From a bacterium (GTDB taxonomy: Bacteria; Bacillota; Clostridia; Lachnospirales; Lachnospiraceae): DNA of 37,486 bases. The stretch's first letter is position 1; each line of letters begins with the position of its first letter. The stretch covers positions 1 through 37,486 of the forward strand of contig JAQYAI010000164.1 in NCBI GenBank assembly GCA_029227655.1, given 5' to 3'. The notes under the pieces were generated by a model that saw nothing but the letters and a program-made list of their open reading frames with translations, had not been told where the DNA came from and made no database searches. The position numbers and the translations under genes were made by a program. Below are positions 9,109 through 18,157 of the stretch, one piece after another.

Positions 9109-9423
9109 TCAATATTTCAAATACGCTCCGATTTTTTCTACTAATCCTTGATCCGCTGGCAACCACTCCACGCTATTCAGTGTCTCATTCGTCAACCACT
9201 TCGCAGCTTCATACGTATATTTCTGGTATAAAACCAAATCTGTATTCTGATAACGTCTACTATAGTTTTCTTTATAACGAGAAATTCCAAAATCAATTAG
9301 TTCTTCTAAAATGGAATAAAAATCTGGGTTCCTGAGCATTTCTTCAAATGATTTAGAGATACAATAGTCACCTTCTTCTTTTTCCAAGAAAACACACTGT
9401 GCATAAGTCTTCTTTGCGCCGAC
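9109..9423 (-). pseudogene. Chimeric remnant: DUF3427-type helicase fragment fused to a Nudix pyrophosphohydrolase C-terminus
   Basis: VGAKKTYAQCVFLEKEEGDYC...SRRYQNTDLVLYQKYTYE (DUF3427-like) runs in frame into EAAKWLTNETLNSVEWLPADQGLVEKIGAYLKY (MutT-type C-terminus); no intact start. Confidence 0.55.
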
Positions 9424-9467
9424 CTAATATTAACCGTTATTAAAATATAATTTTGTTGTAAAGACCC

Positions 9468-10140
9468 CTATAAAATCCTTATTATCTGTTCATACAAGAG
9501 TATCTCGTCTGCATTGACATTTCTATTATCATGATAATGTCCAAAGAACCACTTTTTAAACTTCACCGTTTGTCTTATCTCTTCAAAATAAGAATTCAAA
9601 ATGTCTGGTTTATAAGTTCCACAACTAATTAAGGCCAATGTACTGGCGGCACAACAATGCGAAACAATAAAATCTACTGTATTATAATGCTCCAATAAAT
9701 TTCTACGCCCTTCATTCATTTCCTCTTCTGAGGGCAATTCCTGTTTCCACCAACTCAGATGATTGATACGATAAGGTTTCCATCCCTTTTCTCTGAACTT
9801 TCCCACCATGCCATTTTTCTACTGGATATTCTGATAATCTATCAAAATTCTCATGGTTTCCTAAAACAAATAGTGCCGTAAAAGATTTACAGTCGAACCA
9901 ATCCAAGATCATAGTTTCTTGTCTGCTTTCTTCATACTTACTCCACACACCGCCAAAATCACCACAAATAATTACATAGTCATCCTTGGTCATTTCTTTT
10001 TGCTCAGAGAAAATGCTAACATTAAAGCGTTCGAAATTCCCATGACAATCACCAGTTATATAAATCATTGACCATTCATGATTACTAGTCATGTGCGCTA
10101 CCATCTGCGCCACCTCGGAGTTTGGCATCCCAATTTTCAA
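9468..10140 (-). pseudogene. Metallophosphoesterase, internally deleted and frameshifted
   Basis: ORF 9712-10140 has MIYITGDCHGNFERF...VIICGDFGGVW...LFVLGNHENFDRL; ORF 9468-9809, in another frame, has YRINHLSWWKQELPSEEEM...VDFIVSHCCA...KWFFGHYHDN; the segment expected between them is missing. Confidence 0.75.
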
Positions 10141-10158
10141 GAATTGGTATGTTTTTCT

Positions 10159-10181
10159 TGTAACGTAACCCTGTTACAGGG
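10159..10181. promoter_or_regulatory. Overlapping palindromes (operator-like)
   Basis: TGTAAC-N8-GTTACA (10159-10178) and CCCTGT-T-ACAGGG (10169-10181), both perfect. Confidence 0.45.
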
Positions 10182-10222
10182 AAGCTGAGTTTAAGGTTTT
10201 CATAATGCAGACACGCCTGTGC

Positions 10223-10244
10223 CAAGACTCGCGAACGAGTCTTG
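10223..10244. terminator. Hairpin CAAGACTCG-CGAA-CGAGTCTTG
   Basis: 9-bp perfect stem just past the remnant gene at 10247-10478. Confidence 0.5.
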
Positions 10245-10246
10245 AT

Positions 10247-10478
10247 TTATGCTATTTCAATAAAAGTGGTTGCATTAGACACTTTAATCTGTGTATCCAA
10301 TTCAGTGAGAAGAATATTCCGTTTTTCTTCCAATACTTCCAGCTTCTTTTTCACATCCAACGGGTCTAACACTTCCTAAACCAAGATACTGCTGAACATC
10401 TTTCACCGTAAGACCTCGTTTGTCCATGATTCTTCTTAAATTAGTTCCGGTTTTTCTCTTATCAATTGTTGGAAACAT
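10247..10478 (-). pseudogene. Chimeric remnant: XRE-type HTH N-terminus plus out-of-frame MerR-like coiled-coil C-terminus
   Basis: AGGAGG RBS then MFPTIDKRKTGTNLRRIMDKRGLTVKDVQQYLGLGSV; the alternate frame continues DPLDVKKKLEVLEEKRNILLTELDTQIKVSNATTFIEIA*. Confidence 0.5.
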
Positions 10479-10488
10479 CGTTATCCTC

Positions 10489-10830
10489 CTAACTCCATCC
10501 CTTCCACACCTCAGGCTGATACCCAACGGTAGCCTGTTTTCCATTGCGTACGATCGGTGTCTTTATAATTCTCTGATTCTCCAGAATTTTCTCTTCACGG
10601 TCTTCTTCTGCGATATAAGTAATGAGTGCCAGCAGATTTTTATCTTTGCACTGCTGGTCAATCAACTTTTCATAACCGCCTACCGCCTGACATACGGAGC
10701 GGAATTCCCCCTTGCTGAGTCCTTTTTCTTTCATATCAATAAACTGATATTTGATGCCACGCTCTTTAAAATAGCGCTCTGCCTTTTTGCTGTCAAAGCT
10801 TTTCTTTGTTCCAAAAATTTGTATATTCAT
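10489..10830 (-). CDS. ArsC/Spx-family (arsenate reductase-like) protein
   Basis: MNIQIFGTKKSFDSKKAERYFKERGIKYQFIDM...ENQRIIKTPIVRNGKQATVGYQPEVWKGW; ORF is longer (to 10917) but ATG at 10830 fits. Confidence 0.88.
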   Translation of the reverse strand: MNIQIFGTKKSFDSKKAERYFKERGIKYQFIDMKEKGLSKGEFRSVCQAVGGYEKLIDQQCKDKNLLALITYIAEEDREEKILENQRIIKTPIVRNGKQATVGYQPEVWKGWS

Positions 10831-11240
10831 TAAATGATCTTTCCTTCCAAATGGTCTATTTCGTGCTGACAGATTTGTGCTGTCCACCCCGTCAGTTTCT
10901 GTTTTTGTTTCTTCCATGCAAAATCATAGTACTCTACTTCTATGTTCTGGTACCTTGTCGTCTTACGGACACCATCCAAAGACAGGCAGCCTTCTTCTGC
11001 TTCATATGGCGTGTCCTTTTTTATGATCACCGGATTAAACATCACTACATCCATGAATCCCATATTTACAATAATGACATTTTTCTTTACTCCAATCATA
11101 TTTGCGGCCATTCCAACACAATGCTCTCTATTTGCCCGTAATGTGTCCTGCAGATCTCTTCCAATTTGTATATCTTCCTTTGTTGCTGGTTCCGATTTCT
11201 GTCCCAGAAAAAAAATGTCTCTCATAATAGGTTTAATCAT
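10830..11240 (-). CDS. def: Peptide deformylase
   Basis: GMAANMIGV, EEGCLSLDG, CQHEIDHLEG motifs. Confidence 0.9.
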   Translation of the reverse strand: MIKPIMRDIFFLGQKSEPATKEDIQIGRDLQDTLRANREHCVGMAANMIGVKKNVIIVNMGFMDVVMFNPVIIKKDTPYEAEEGCLSLDGVRKTTRYQNIEVEYYDFAWKKQKQKLTGWTAQICQHEIDHLEGKII

Positions 11241-11368
11241 ACAATTACTCTCCCATTCAAATTTTCTTTTAAGTATACAAGAATCCTCCTATCATTCAAC
11301 TTGTCTGATAAGAGGATTTTTCTTTTCATTTATTTTATTATACTTGCAATCCATAATTGACGCAAACA

Positions 11369-12231
11369 TTACTTCCTATTATGTATGTTGCCATGCCTAT
11401 TCTTCCCTTTGTGTTCCTGCGGGGGAACGGATGGCACTTCCGTATCATTGCTTTTCACTTCGCCCTCCACAACTGCGGACTCAAGTGCATCATTGACGGC
11501 ATGAATGATTCCAACGGACGAATAGGTTGCCCCAGATACCGCATCTACCTCCAGAGATTGCTGATTTACAATATCCTCAATAATTCCTTTCGCGCGTTCA
11601 AAATAATTAGGGGTATCGTTCGCCTCTAAAATCTCGATATCTGTAACTGCACTATTTTCTACTGTAACAGCCACTTTGATCGTACTCTGATATCCGTTAG
11701 CAGAGCCTTCGTAAGTTCCATTTTTAACTGTGCCCCTGAAAAGGTAGCAGAAACATTTTCCTGGACTTCCTCCAGCTCATCCGTTCCTTTATCCTGAATA
11801 TCCGTGGAGTCCTTCCCCAGAGTCAGTATGCGGGATGGCAACTGAATCCCCACATCTACAATATGAACGATAACAAGTATCAACATACAGACCGTTAGAA
11901 TCCGATGAATCTGCATCCAGTTTTTCTTGCATATTTTGCGGCATAAATAGGAAATTCCCAGTAAAATGGATACAGCAAAACAGGCGGTACCCCAGTTCAG
12001 CGTGAAGATTACCGTCCCTAACTTTGCATTTGATAATGTTGTATCCATAAAATTACCTGCTAACAAGCCATGTATCAATCCAGTAATTATTAACACAACT
12101 CCCATAGGAATATGGATCTTATGGAACATCCGGTTGAGTTTCACCGATTTACTGATCCGGGCAATGTATTTCCATGCCGTCCCTATCACACACACCACGG
12201 CAATCCATGCCAAAACCATGCTTAATGTCAT
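11369..12231 (-). pseudogene. DUF4405/cytochrome b-like membrane domain plus FMN-binding domain, split by a 1-nt frameshift
   Basis: Membrane part 11659-12231 ends ...FSGAQLKMELT...; restoring one A in an A5 run gives ...FSGAQLKNGTYEGSANGYQSTIKVAVTVENSAVTDIEIL, joining the FMN-binding ORF 11369-11674 (DAVSGATYSS motif). Confidence 0.75.
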
Positions 12232-12392
12232 CGAATACCTCCAATAAATTTATCTTTTGCGTTTTTCATACTACGCCCTTCCAATTGAATATTTTATTGT
12301 ATCACGAAAATCAAAAAAGTACACGGATGTTTTTTCACGAATTAAAAAAATGTTTTTCTTTTAACGTATTTCCAAAATGTGGAACCTCATCC

Positions 12393-13166
12393 TTAATTTC
12401 CACACTCAATACTGATTTCATTGAACACTTTGAGAATCTCATCCGTAGAAATCTTCTGTTTCTCTTCTCCGGTCTTATCCATCACACATTCGCCTTGATG
12501 CATCATAATCAGGCGGTTTCCATAATCTACCGCATAACGTAAGTTATGTGTTACCATGATAGTGGTCAAATGTTTTTCTTTTACAATCTTATCCGTAAGT
12601 TCCATAATCAGGTCCGCAGTCTTTGGATCCAGCGCTGCTGTGTGTTCGTCTAAAATCAGAAATTCGATTGGTGTCATTGTTGACATCAGAAGTGCCATTG
12701 CCTGACGCTGGCCTCCTGAAAGAGAACCGACCTTCACATGCAATTTATCTTCTAATCCAAGGCCCAATTGTGCCAGGTTTTCTCTGTAGAAATCAATTCT
12801 GGCTTTGTTGGTTCCACGGCTCAGTCCGTAGAGCTTTCCTTTGTTATCTGCAAGGGACATATTTTCCAGAATCGTCATAGACGGGCAGGTCCCCATTGCA
12901 GGATTCTGGTATACGCGGCCAATTTTGCGATTGCGCTTAAATTCTTTTTCTCTGGTAATCTCTTTCCCATCAATGAGAATCTGTCCTGCTTCGATGGGAA
13001 TACTTCCACAGATAATATTCAGCATGGAAGTCTTTCCAGAACCATTGCTTCCTACAACGGAAACGAATTCCCCTTTTTGAATCGTAAGGCTAAAATCCTG
13101 GAACAGACACATTTCATTTACCGTACCCGGATTATAATATTTATGAATGTTTTTAAGCTCCAGCAT
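12393..13166 (-). CDS. ABC transporter ATP-binding protein (TrpZ-like)
   Basis: Walker A GSNGSGKTS, signature LSGGQRQ, Walker B LILDEHTAALDP. Confidence 0.92.
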   Translation of the reverse strand: MLELKNIHKYYNPGTVNEMCLFQDFSLTIQKGEFVSVVGSNGSGKTSMLNIICGSIPIEAGQILIDGKEITREKEFKRNRKIGRVYQNPAMGTCPSMTILENMSLADNKGKLYGLSRGTNKARIDFYRENLAQLGLGLEDKLHVKVGSLSGGQRQAMALLMSTMTPIEFLILDEHTAALDPKTADLIMELTDKIVKEKHLTTIMVTHNLRYAVDYGNRLIMMHQGECVMDKTGEEKQKISTDEILKVFNEISIECGN

Positions 13167-14040
13167 TTGTCTTCACCTTCTTCTTTCTATCCATATTGAT
13201 CACAAGAATGATCAGGAATAAGACTGCTGTGATCAATTTCATGTCCTGTGGTTCAAAATTGCGAAGTGCAATTGCAACACAGGCTTTGTAAATAATGGAA
13301 CCGATCAGCACTGCTGTCGTCGTTTTCAGCACGGTAAGCTTTTTAAAAATGCTGGTTCCAATGATCACACTTGCCAGCCCGATGACCATAGCACCGGTTC
13401 CGCTGGATATTTCAAACACGCGCTCTTCCTGACAGAAGATTCCGCCTGCAAACGCCACCAGACCATTTGCAATTGCAAGTCCGATAATCTTTACATTTCC
13501 CTGATCTTTTGCAAGCGATGTGACCAGTGTCGCATTATCTCCCACCGCTCTCAAGAGATACCCTGCCTTTGTTCCCAGAAAGATATCCAATAGAACCTTA
13601 CTGATCAGTGCCAGAATCAATATAACGATCAAGGTCTTCCATTTACTCAAAGCATCCGGGAAGACCGAATCGATCACATCATTTTTAAATATGGTCTGCT
13701 GTGAAAATAATGGAACATTGGATGTTCCCGCAATACGAAGATTTACGGTCCACAGGGCAGTCATCATAATGATCCCGGAAAGTAGATCCCGCACCTGACA
13801 TTTCACATGAATCAGTCCTGTTAAGGTTCCTGCAAATGCTCCGACCAAAAACGCAATTGGAAGCGTCAGATATGGATTTACCCCTTTCGTGATCAGAAGG
13901 GCAGTGACTGCTGCCCCCAGTGGAAAGCTTCCATCCACTGTCAGATCTGGAAAATCTAAAATTTTATATGTGATATAAATTCCTAAGGCTAATATTCCAT
14001 AAATAAGCCCTTGTTCAACAATTGATATTGCAAAGTTCAT
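13153..14040 (-). CDS. ABC transporter permease (TrpY-like)
   Basis: Polytopic; LAIANGLVAFAGGIFCQ permease motif; overlaps the ATPase gene. Confidence 0.9.
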   Translation of the reverse strand: MNFAISIVEQGLIYGILALGIYITYKILDFPDLTVDGSFPLGAAVTALLITKGVNPYLTLPIAFLVGAFAGTLTGLIHVKCQVRDLLSGIIMMTALWTVNLRIAGTSNVPLFSQQTIFKNDVIDSVFPDALSKWKTLIVILILALISKVLLDIFLGTKAGYLLRAVGDNATLVTSLAKDQGNVKIIGLAIANGLVAFAGGIFCQEERVFEISSGTGAMVIGLASVIIGTSIFKKLTVLKTTTAVLIGSIIYKACVAIALRNFEPQDMKLITAVLFLIILVINMDRKKKVKTNAGA

Positions 14041-14072
14041 GCAATGTTCCTCTCTTTTCTGCTTTCCAGCTT

Positions 14073-15092
14073 CTATTCCTCTACGATAGTATCATATGTT
14101 TCTACCGCGCTGTTTACCAAATCTTGTTTTATCGTAATATTGAGATTTTCTGCAACCTTTGTATTGATGTAAAGTCCTGCTTCTGTAATCAGTTCAAACG
14201 ATAATTCAGATGCTTTTGCTTCCCCTTTTAATACTTTCGCTGCCATCTCACCTGTTTTTCTTCCGAGTGCCACATAGTCCAGACCTTCTGCTGCAAGACA
14301 GCCAATCTTTACCTGTTCGATTTCACTTCCGAATACCGGAATATTTGCTGCATTTGCTTTGTCGAGAACGGTTGCAAGTGCACTTACCACCGTATTGTCT
14401 GTCAGGTTTGTAATACAATCTACTTTTGTCAAAAGATCTTCTGCCGCAAGACCAACTTCGGAAACGGCTGTGACACCTTTTGTCACTAATTCAAATCCAT
14501 AATCGCCAACCTTTTCTTCATATTCGGCGATGGCTGACACACTGTTGGCTTCACTTGTCGTGTAAATAATACCGATTGTCTTGGCATCCGGAAGGATTTC
14601 CCGAATCATCTCAAGCTGTGCTTCTACTGGTAGTTTATCACTTGTTCCTGTCACTTCTCCGACTGGTGTTCCGTCTTTCGCTGCAAGTTCTGCGGCTACC
14701 GGATCTGTGACTGCGGTAAATATTACCGGAATCTCTTCATCCATTGCTGCATTATATGCTGCCTGCGCACTTGGTGTTGCAATCGCACAGATCATATCCA
14801 TCTTATCTGATACAAAGCTGCTGGAAATCTGAGATGCGGTTCCCATGTCAGCCGCTGCATTTTTATATTCTACTGTTAAATTTTCACCTTCCACGATTCC
14901 CGCTTCTGCCAGCCCATTAAGGAACCCTTCCCGGCAGTTGTCTAAAGAACCATGCTCTGCAAACTGGGAAATACCAATCGTATATGTGTCCGCTTCTTCT
15001 TTTGCATTGCTTCCTTCTTTTGCACCACATCCAGCCATGAGGGATACTGTCATTACCATTCCTAAAACTACTGCTAACATTCTTTTCTTCAT
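14073..15092 (-). CDS. ABC transporter substrate-binding lipoprotein (ABC_sub_bind/TrpX-like)
   Basis: Lipobox LMAGC; YTIGISQFAEHGSLDNCREGFLNGL; ORF open to 15113. Confidence 0.9.
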   Translation of the reverse strand: MKKRMLAVVLGMVMTVSLMAGCGAKEGSNAKEEADTYTIGISQFAEHGSLDNCREGFLNGLAEAGIVEGENLTVEYKNAAADMGTASQISSSFVSDKMDMICAIATPSAQAAYNAAMDEEIPVIFTAVTDPVAAELAAKDGTPVGEVTGTSDKLPVEAQLEMIREILPDAKTIGIIYTTSEANSVSAIAEYEEKVGDYGFELVTKGVTAVSEVGLAAEDLLTKVDCITNLTDNTVVSALATVLDKANAANIPVFGSEIEQVKIGCLAAEGLDYVALGRKTGEMAAKVLKGEAKASELSFELITEAGLYINTKVAENLNITIKQDLVNSAVETYDTIVEE

Positions 15093-15200
15093 AATCGTCT
15101 TCTCCTTTTTCATAAATAAGATTTTTACCTCGCTAGTCTGAAAGAAGTCCGTTTATTGAAGCCGGGTTCGTGGTACAATCGGAATTGTTTTAATAAAAAA

Positions 15201-15470
15201 CGCCCCAATCCCATTCGGGATTGAGGCGATAATATCATCTACTATCACGGTACCACTCAACTTCAACAGTTATACTGTCCTCTTACATGTACTAACATAC
15301 ACTCCGATTGATAACGGGTCCGGTTCCCGACAAGCCATACTCTCTTACGATTTCAAGCTGCCCTCGAAAGTCCATTCAACTATCAGCTCCATACGACAAT
15401 CCCACCACCTGTCGCTCTCTGTGATCTTGCTTAATAATCTACTCCTCTTTCTCATCGGTTTTACTTTATG
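15201..15470 (-). ncRNA. T-box leader, probable tryptophan specifier (TGG)
   Basis: T-box core GAGTGGTACCG (TGGTACCG at 15248-15255); terminator GCCTCAATCCC-GAAT-GGGATTGGGGCG-TTTTTT (15201-15228); GAA-TGG-A specifier context at 15372-15374; precedes a TrpXYZ-like ABC operon. Confidence 0.88.
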
Positions 15471-15475
15471 GCACG

Positions 15476-15504
15476 ATCCTAATACTTTTATTTTTATTTG
15501 TCAA
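15476..15504 (-). promoter_or_regulatory. Predicted sigma-A promoter of the T-box leader
   Basis: TTGACA (15499-15504), 17-nt spacer, TAGGAT (15476-15481) on the minus strand. Confidence 0.65.
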
Positions 15505-15513
15505 GGATATATT

Positions 15514-16143
15514 TTATTTTTCTGACATTTTATCAAAAAACCATTTTTTATCAATTTTTTCAATCTCTTTTTGTTCTGTGCTGCAAACTGACAAAATACA
15601 GTCTCCTTTTACCTCGCACTGATGAAAGAAGAACTTCGGATCAGAAGAACGGACTTTAAAGGTTTGCTCATTTGATTCCAAGGCAAAAGAAATCTCCTGT
15701 GGAGAACGAAAGAAGCCGCTTCCATCCTGTTTCAGCCAGCTTTCTTTCAGCGTCCAGAATCGGAAAAACAGCTCGTTATACTCTTCTTTCTCTTTGTAAA
15801 GTGCCAGGAACTCCTGCTCTTCCTTCGTCAAAACCTTTCTGACAATGGAATCTTTAAATTCTGCAATCCGTTCCACATCCACTCCAACCGGAGCATCCGA
15901 AAATGCACATACCACCAGCCCTTCACAATGGCTGATATTAAAATGAATGTACGGATGATTTTTCAAAAAAGGTTTGCCATGCTGCTCTTTTTGGATTTCT
16001 TCTGCCAGCATTTCTTCCGTCAGCGAAAGGGCGAATAGCTCCCTCAGACCTTGTGCGAGCAGTTGTAAGCCTTTCCGGTGCTCTTTCTGATATTTCTTTT
16101 CTCCTTCTTGCAATTCATAAGTGGTAAGATATAGGGTCAGCAA
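15514..16143 (-). CDS. 4'-phosphopantetheinyl transferase (Sfp type)
   Basis: HFNISHCEGLVVCAFSDAPVGVDVERI and FFRFWTLKESWLKQDGSG motifs. Confidence 0.92.
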   Translation of the reverse strand: MLTLYLTTYELQEGEKKYQKEHRKGLQLLAQGLRELFALSLTEEMLAEEIQKEQHGKPFLKNHPYIHFNISHCEGLVVCAFSDAPVGVDVERIAEFKDSIVRKVLTKEEQEFLALYKEKEEYNELFFRFWTLKESWLKQDGSGFFRSPQEISFALESNEQTFKVRSSDPKFFFHQCEVKGDCILSVCSTEQKEIEKIDKKWFFDKMSEK

Positions 16144-16146
16144 AAC

Positions 16147-16821
16147 TTAGGATTCTCCTTCACTGATAATCATAATTTTTTCTAATGGTTTTCGGATTCT
16201 CTTTGTAAAAAACTTGATTACAAAGCCTGTGAGCAGTGCTGCAATGATAGTTCCTTCTCTTGTTCCTACAATCTTGAAATCAAAAAAGATCAAAGAAAGA
16301 AAGATTGCAAGAACTACGCAGGTAATATCAAATCCCACCTTCAGATTCCCGAATTCTATGTGTGTGGTATCTGACAATGCTTTTACAAATGCTTCTCCTG
16401 AATTGAGGATAAGATTGGCGATGACTGAGATTGATATTCCAAATCCCAGAATGACTGTCCCCAGAAGTACCATGCCAAGCCGCATGATATAAGTATCCAC
16501 CTCTATCGATGAAATAATCCACATCCCAAAATCAGTAAAGTACCCGAATAGGAACGACATTGGAATCTGAAGAAGCTGAAAAATCTGGAATTTCTTTCTC
16601 AGAACAACAATCTGACCCAAAATCAAAACGCAGTTCCAGATAATCAGCCAATTGCCAAGTGACAAATCCGTATACTTCAAACTAAGTACATTCGCCACCG
16701 ACGAAATCGGCGAAACCCCCAGTTCTCCTTTCTTTGTTACGGCCACGCCGATTCCGGCAATGAATAGTCCCAATATACAAAAAAATGTTCTTTTTATTAT
16801 CTCTTGTTTTTTTCTTTCCAT
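16147..16821 (-). CDS. YczE/YitT-like membrane protein
   Basis: 224 aa polytopic; GIGVAVTKKGELGVSPISSVANVLS N-terminal pattern; next to the PPTase gene. Confidence 0.75.
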   Translation of the reverse strand: MERKKQEIIKRTFFCILGLFIAGIGVAVTKKGELGVSPISSVANVLSLKYTDLSLGNWLIIWNCVLILGQIVVLRKKFQIFQLLQIPMSFLFGYFTDFGMWIISSIEVDTYIMRLGMVLLGTVILGFGISISVIANLILNSGEAFVKALSDTTHIEFGNLKVGFDITCVVLAIFLSLIFFDFKIVGTREGTIIAALLTGFVIKFFTKRIRKPLEKIMIISEGES

Positions 16822-16842
16822 GTTGGTAATTCTTCCTCCAAA

Positions 16843-17616
16843 TTAATCCATTTCCGCCACAATCAGTCCTACTGCCTCTTCTTCTACAGAGTCCAGATAA
16901 AAATATCCTTCCGCATAGGGCGGCTGCGGATAACGGTATGCATAATGCTTTTTTCCATAACTGTGTTCGATGCATTTCATCATTCTGTCTATCAAAGCTT
17001 TGGGGAAGCATTTATCGTGATGAGAGGTCAGGTAATAATCGAAATCCATCTGCTGTACACACTGTAATGTTTTCATCTGCACTTCTTTTGTTAAATGATT
17101 CTGAAAATTCAGGCACATAATCGGTGTCAATGCGTCTCCTGACAGAAGCAGGCGCAGGGCAGGAATGAAAATTCCCACCGAGCCTTCTGTATGTCCAGGA
17201 AGCGGAACAATCTGGCACTGCATTTCACCCAGATCAAAGGAGGGAATGTCCAGTTTGCAAATGTTATGCCATCCATCCGCTCCGAACGGAATCATTTCTT
17301 CCTGTTCCGGAATCATTTCTTTTATCCATTTATTTAATAGTATATCATCATATTCTTGTAAAATGGACATATCTTTTTCAGAAAGATATATTTTTTCAAA
17401 TTGCCGACTCCCGCCAATATGATCAAAATGACCATGACTTGCTATGACGAGAAGTGGCAGATCTGTAATCTCTTTTACTGCTCCTGCAATGGAATCCGCC
17501 CCGCATCCCACATCGAAAAGCAGGGCTTTTTCTTTTCCAAGAACAAGGTTACTGCAGCAGCCCGCCCTGTCATTTAAAATATATACTTGCTTCCCAATTT
17601 GTGTCACAGTAATCAT
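16843..17616 (-). CDS. MBL-fold metallo-hydrolase
   Basis: ASHGHFDHIGG (HxHxDH), LPGHTEGSVGIF, LLLSGDAL motifs. Confidence 0.93.
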   Translation of the reverse strand: MITVTQIGKQVYILNDRAGCCSNLVLGKEKALLFDVGCGADSIAGAVKEITDLPLLVIASHGHFDHIGGSRQFEKIYLSEKDMSILQEYDDILLNKWIKEMIPEQEEMIPFGADGWHNICKLDIPSFDLGEMQCQIVPLPGHTEGSVGIFIPALRLLLSGDALTPIMCLNFQNHLTKEVQMKTLQCVQQMDFDYYLTSHHDKCFPKALIDRMMKCIEHSYGKKHYAYRYPQPPYAEGYFYLDSVEEEAVGLIVAEMD

Positions 17617-17620
17617 AAGC

Positions 17621-18139
17621 TTACATTTTCTTTGTCAATTTATTTACCAGAAATTTCTGGAACGCATCTACACCAATTCCAACATAGACCACTCCGGCAA
17701 TCATAGCCACCCCGATTTGTATCGGCAGCATTCCAATTTCATTCAAAGACATAGGACCCATAATTGTCAGACCAATGGCCCATCCACAAAGCCATGAAGG
17801 AGTAAAAATATATTTTCCGAAACTCTCTCCAATGATAACTGCAAGACCGCCCATTACAAAAAGTGTAAGGTATAATTCGACATTCGGATTCCATGTAAGT
17901 TTTTCCATAACAGCTACGGCAATTACTGCCCACAAATCTCCTAAAAGAAAACCTGCGCTGATTTTAAATGCATCTTCTCTTTTATTGCCATTGGTCACAT
18001 ACAGACCAGCGCAGATCAGTGCGACCGCTCCTGTGCTGACCCCAATGACTGGTGCAAGGACTGCCCAGATAGGAGGGAGAAGAGCAATCCCGAACGCCAG
18101 TGTCAGCATATTGATTTTTCTTATCTTCTTCTCTGTCAT
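17621..18139 (-). CDS. DUF1097-like membrane protein
   Basis: 172 aa polytopic; CGWAIGLTIMGPMSLNEIGMLPIQIGVAMIAGVVYVGIGVD. Confidence 0.65.
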   Translation of the reverse strand: MTEKKIRKINMLTLAFGIALLPPIWAVLAPVIGVSTGAVALICAGLYVTNGNKREDAFKISAGFLLGDLWAVIAVAVMEKLTWNPNVELYLTLFVMGGLAVIIGESFGKYIFTPSWLCGWAIGLTIMGPMSLNEIGMLPIQIGVAMIAGVVYVGIGVDAFQKFLVNKLTKKM

Positions 18140-18157
18140 TTCTGTATCTCCACCAAA

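Noticed and set aside
11281-11325. Possible terminator hairpin AATCCTC..GAGGATT between def and the FMN gene
   Set aside because: Stem is imperfect, and the T-run is on the plus strand where no upstream gene is supported; too weak to list.
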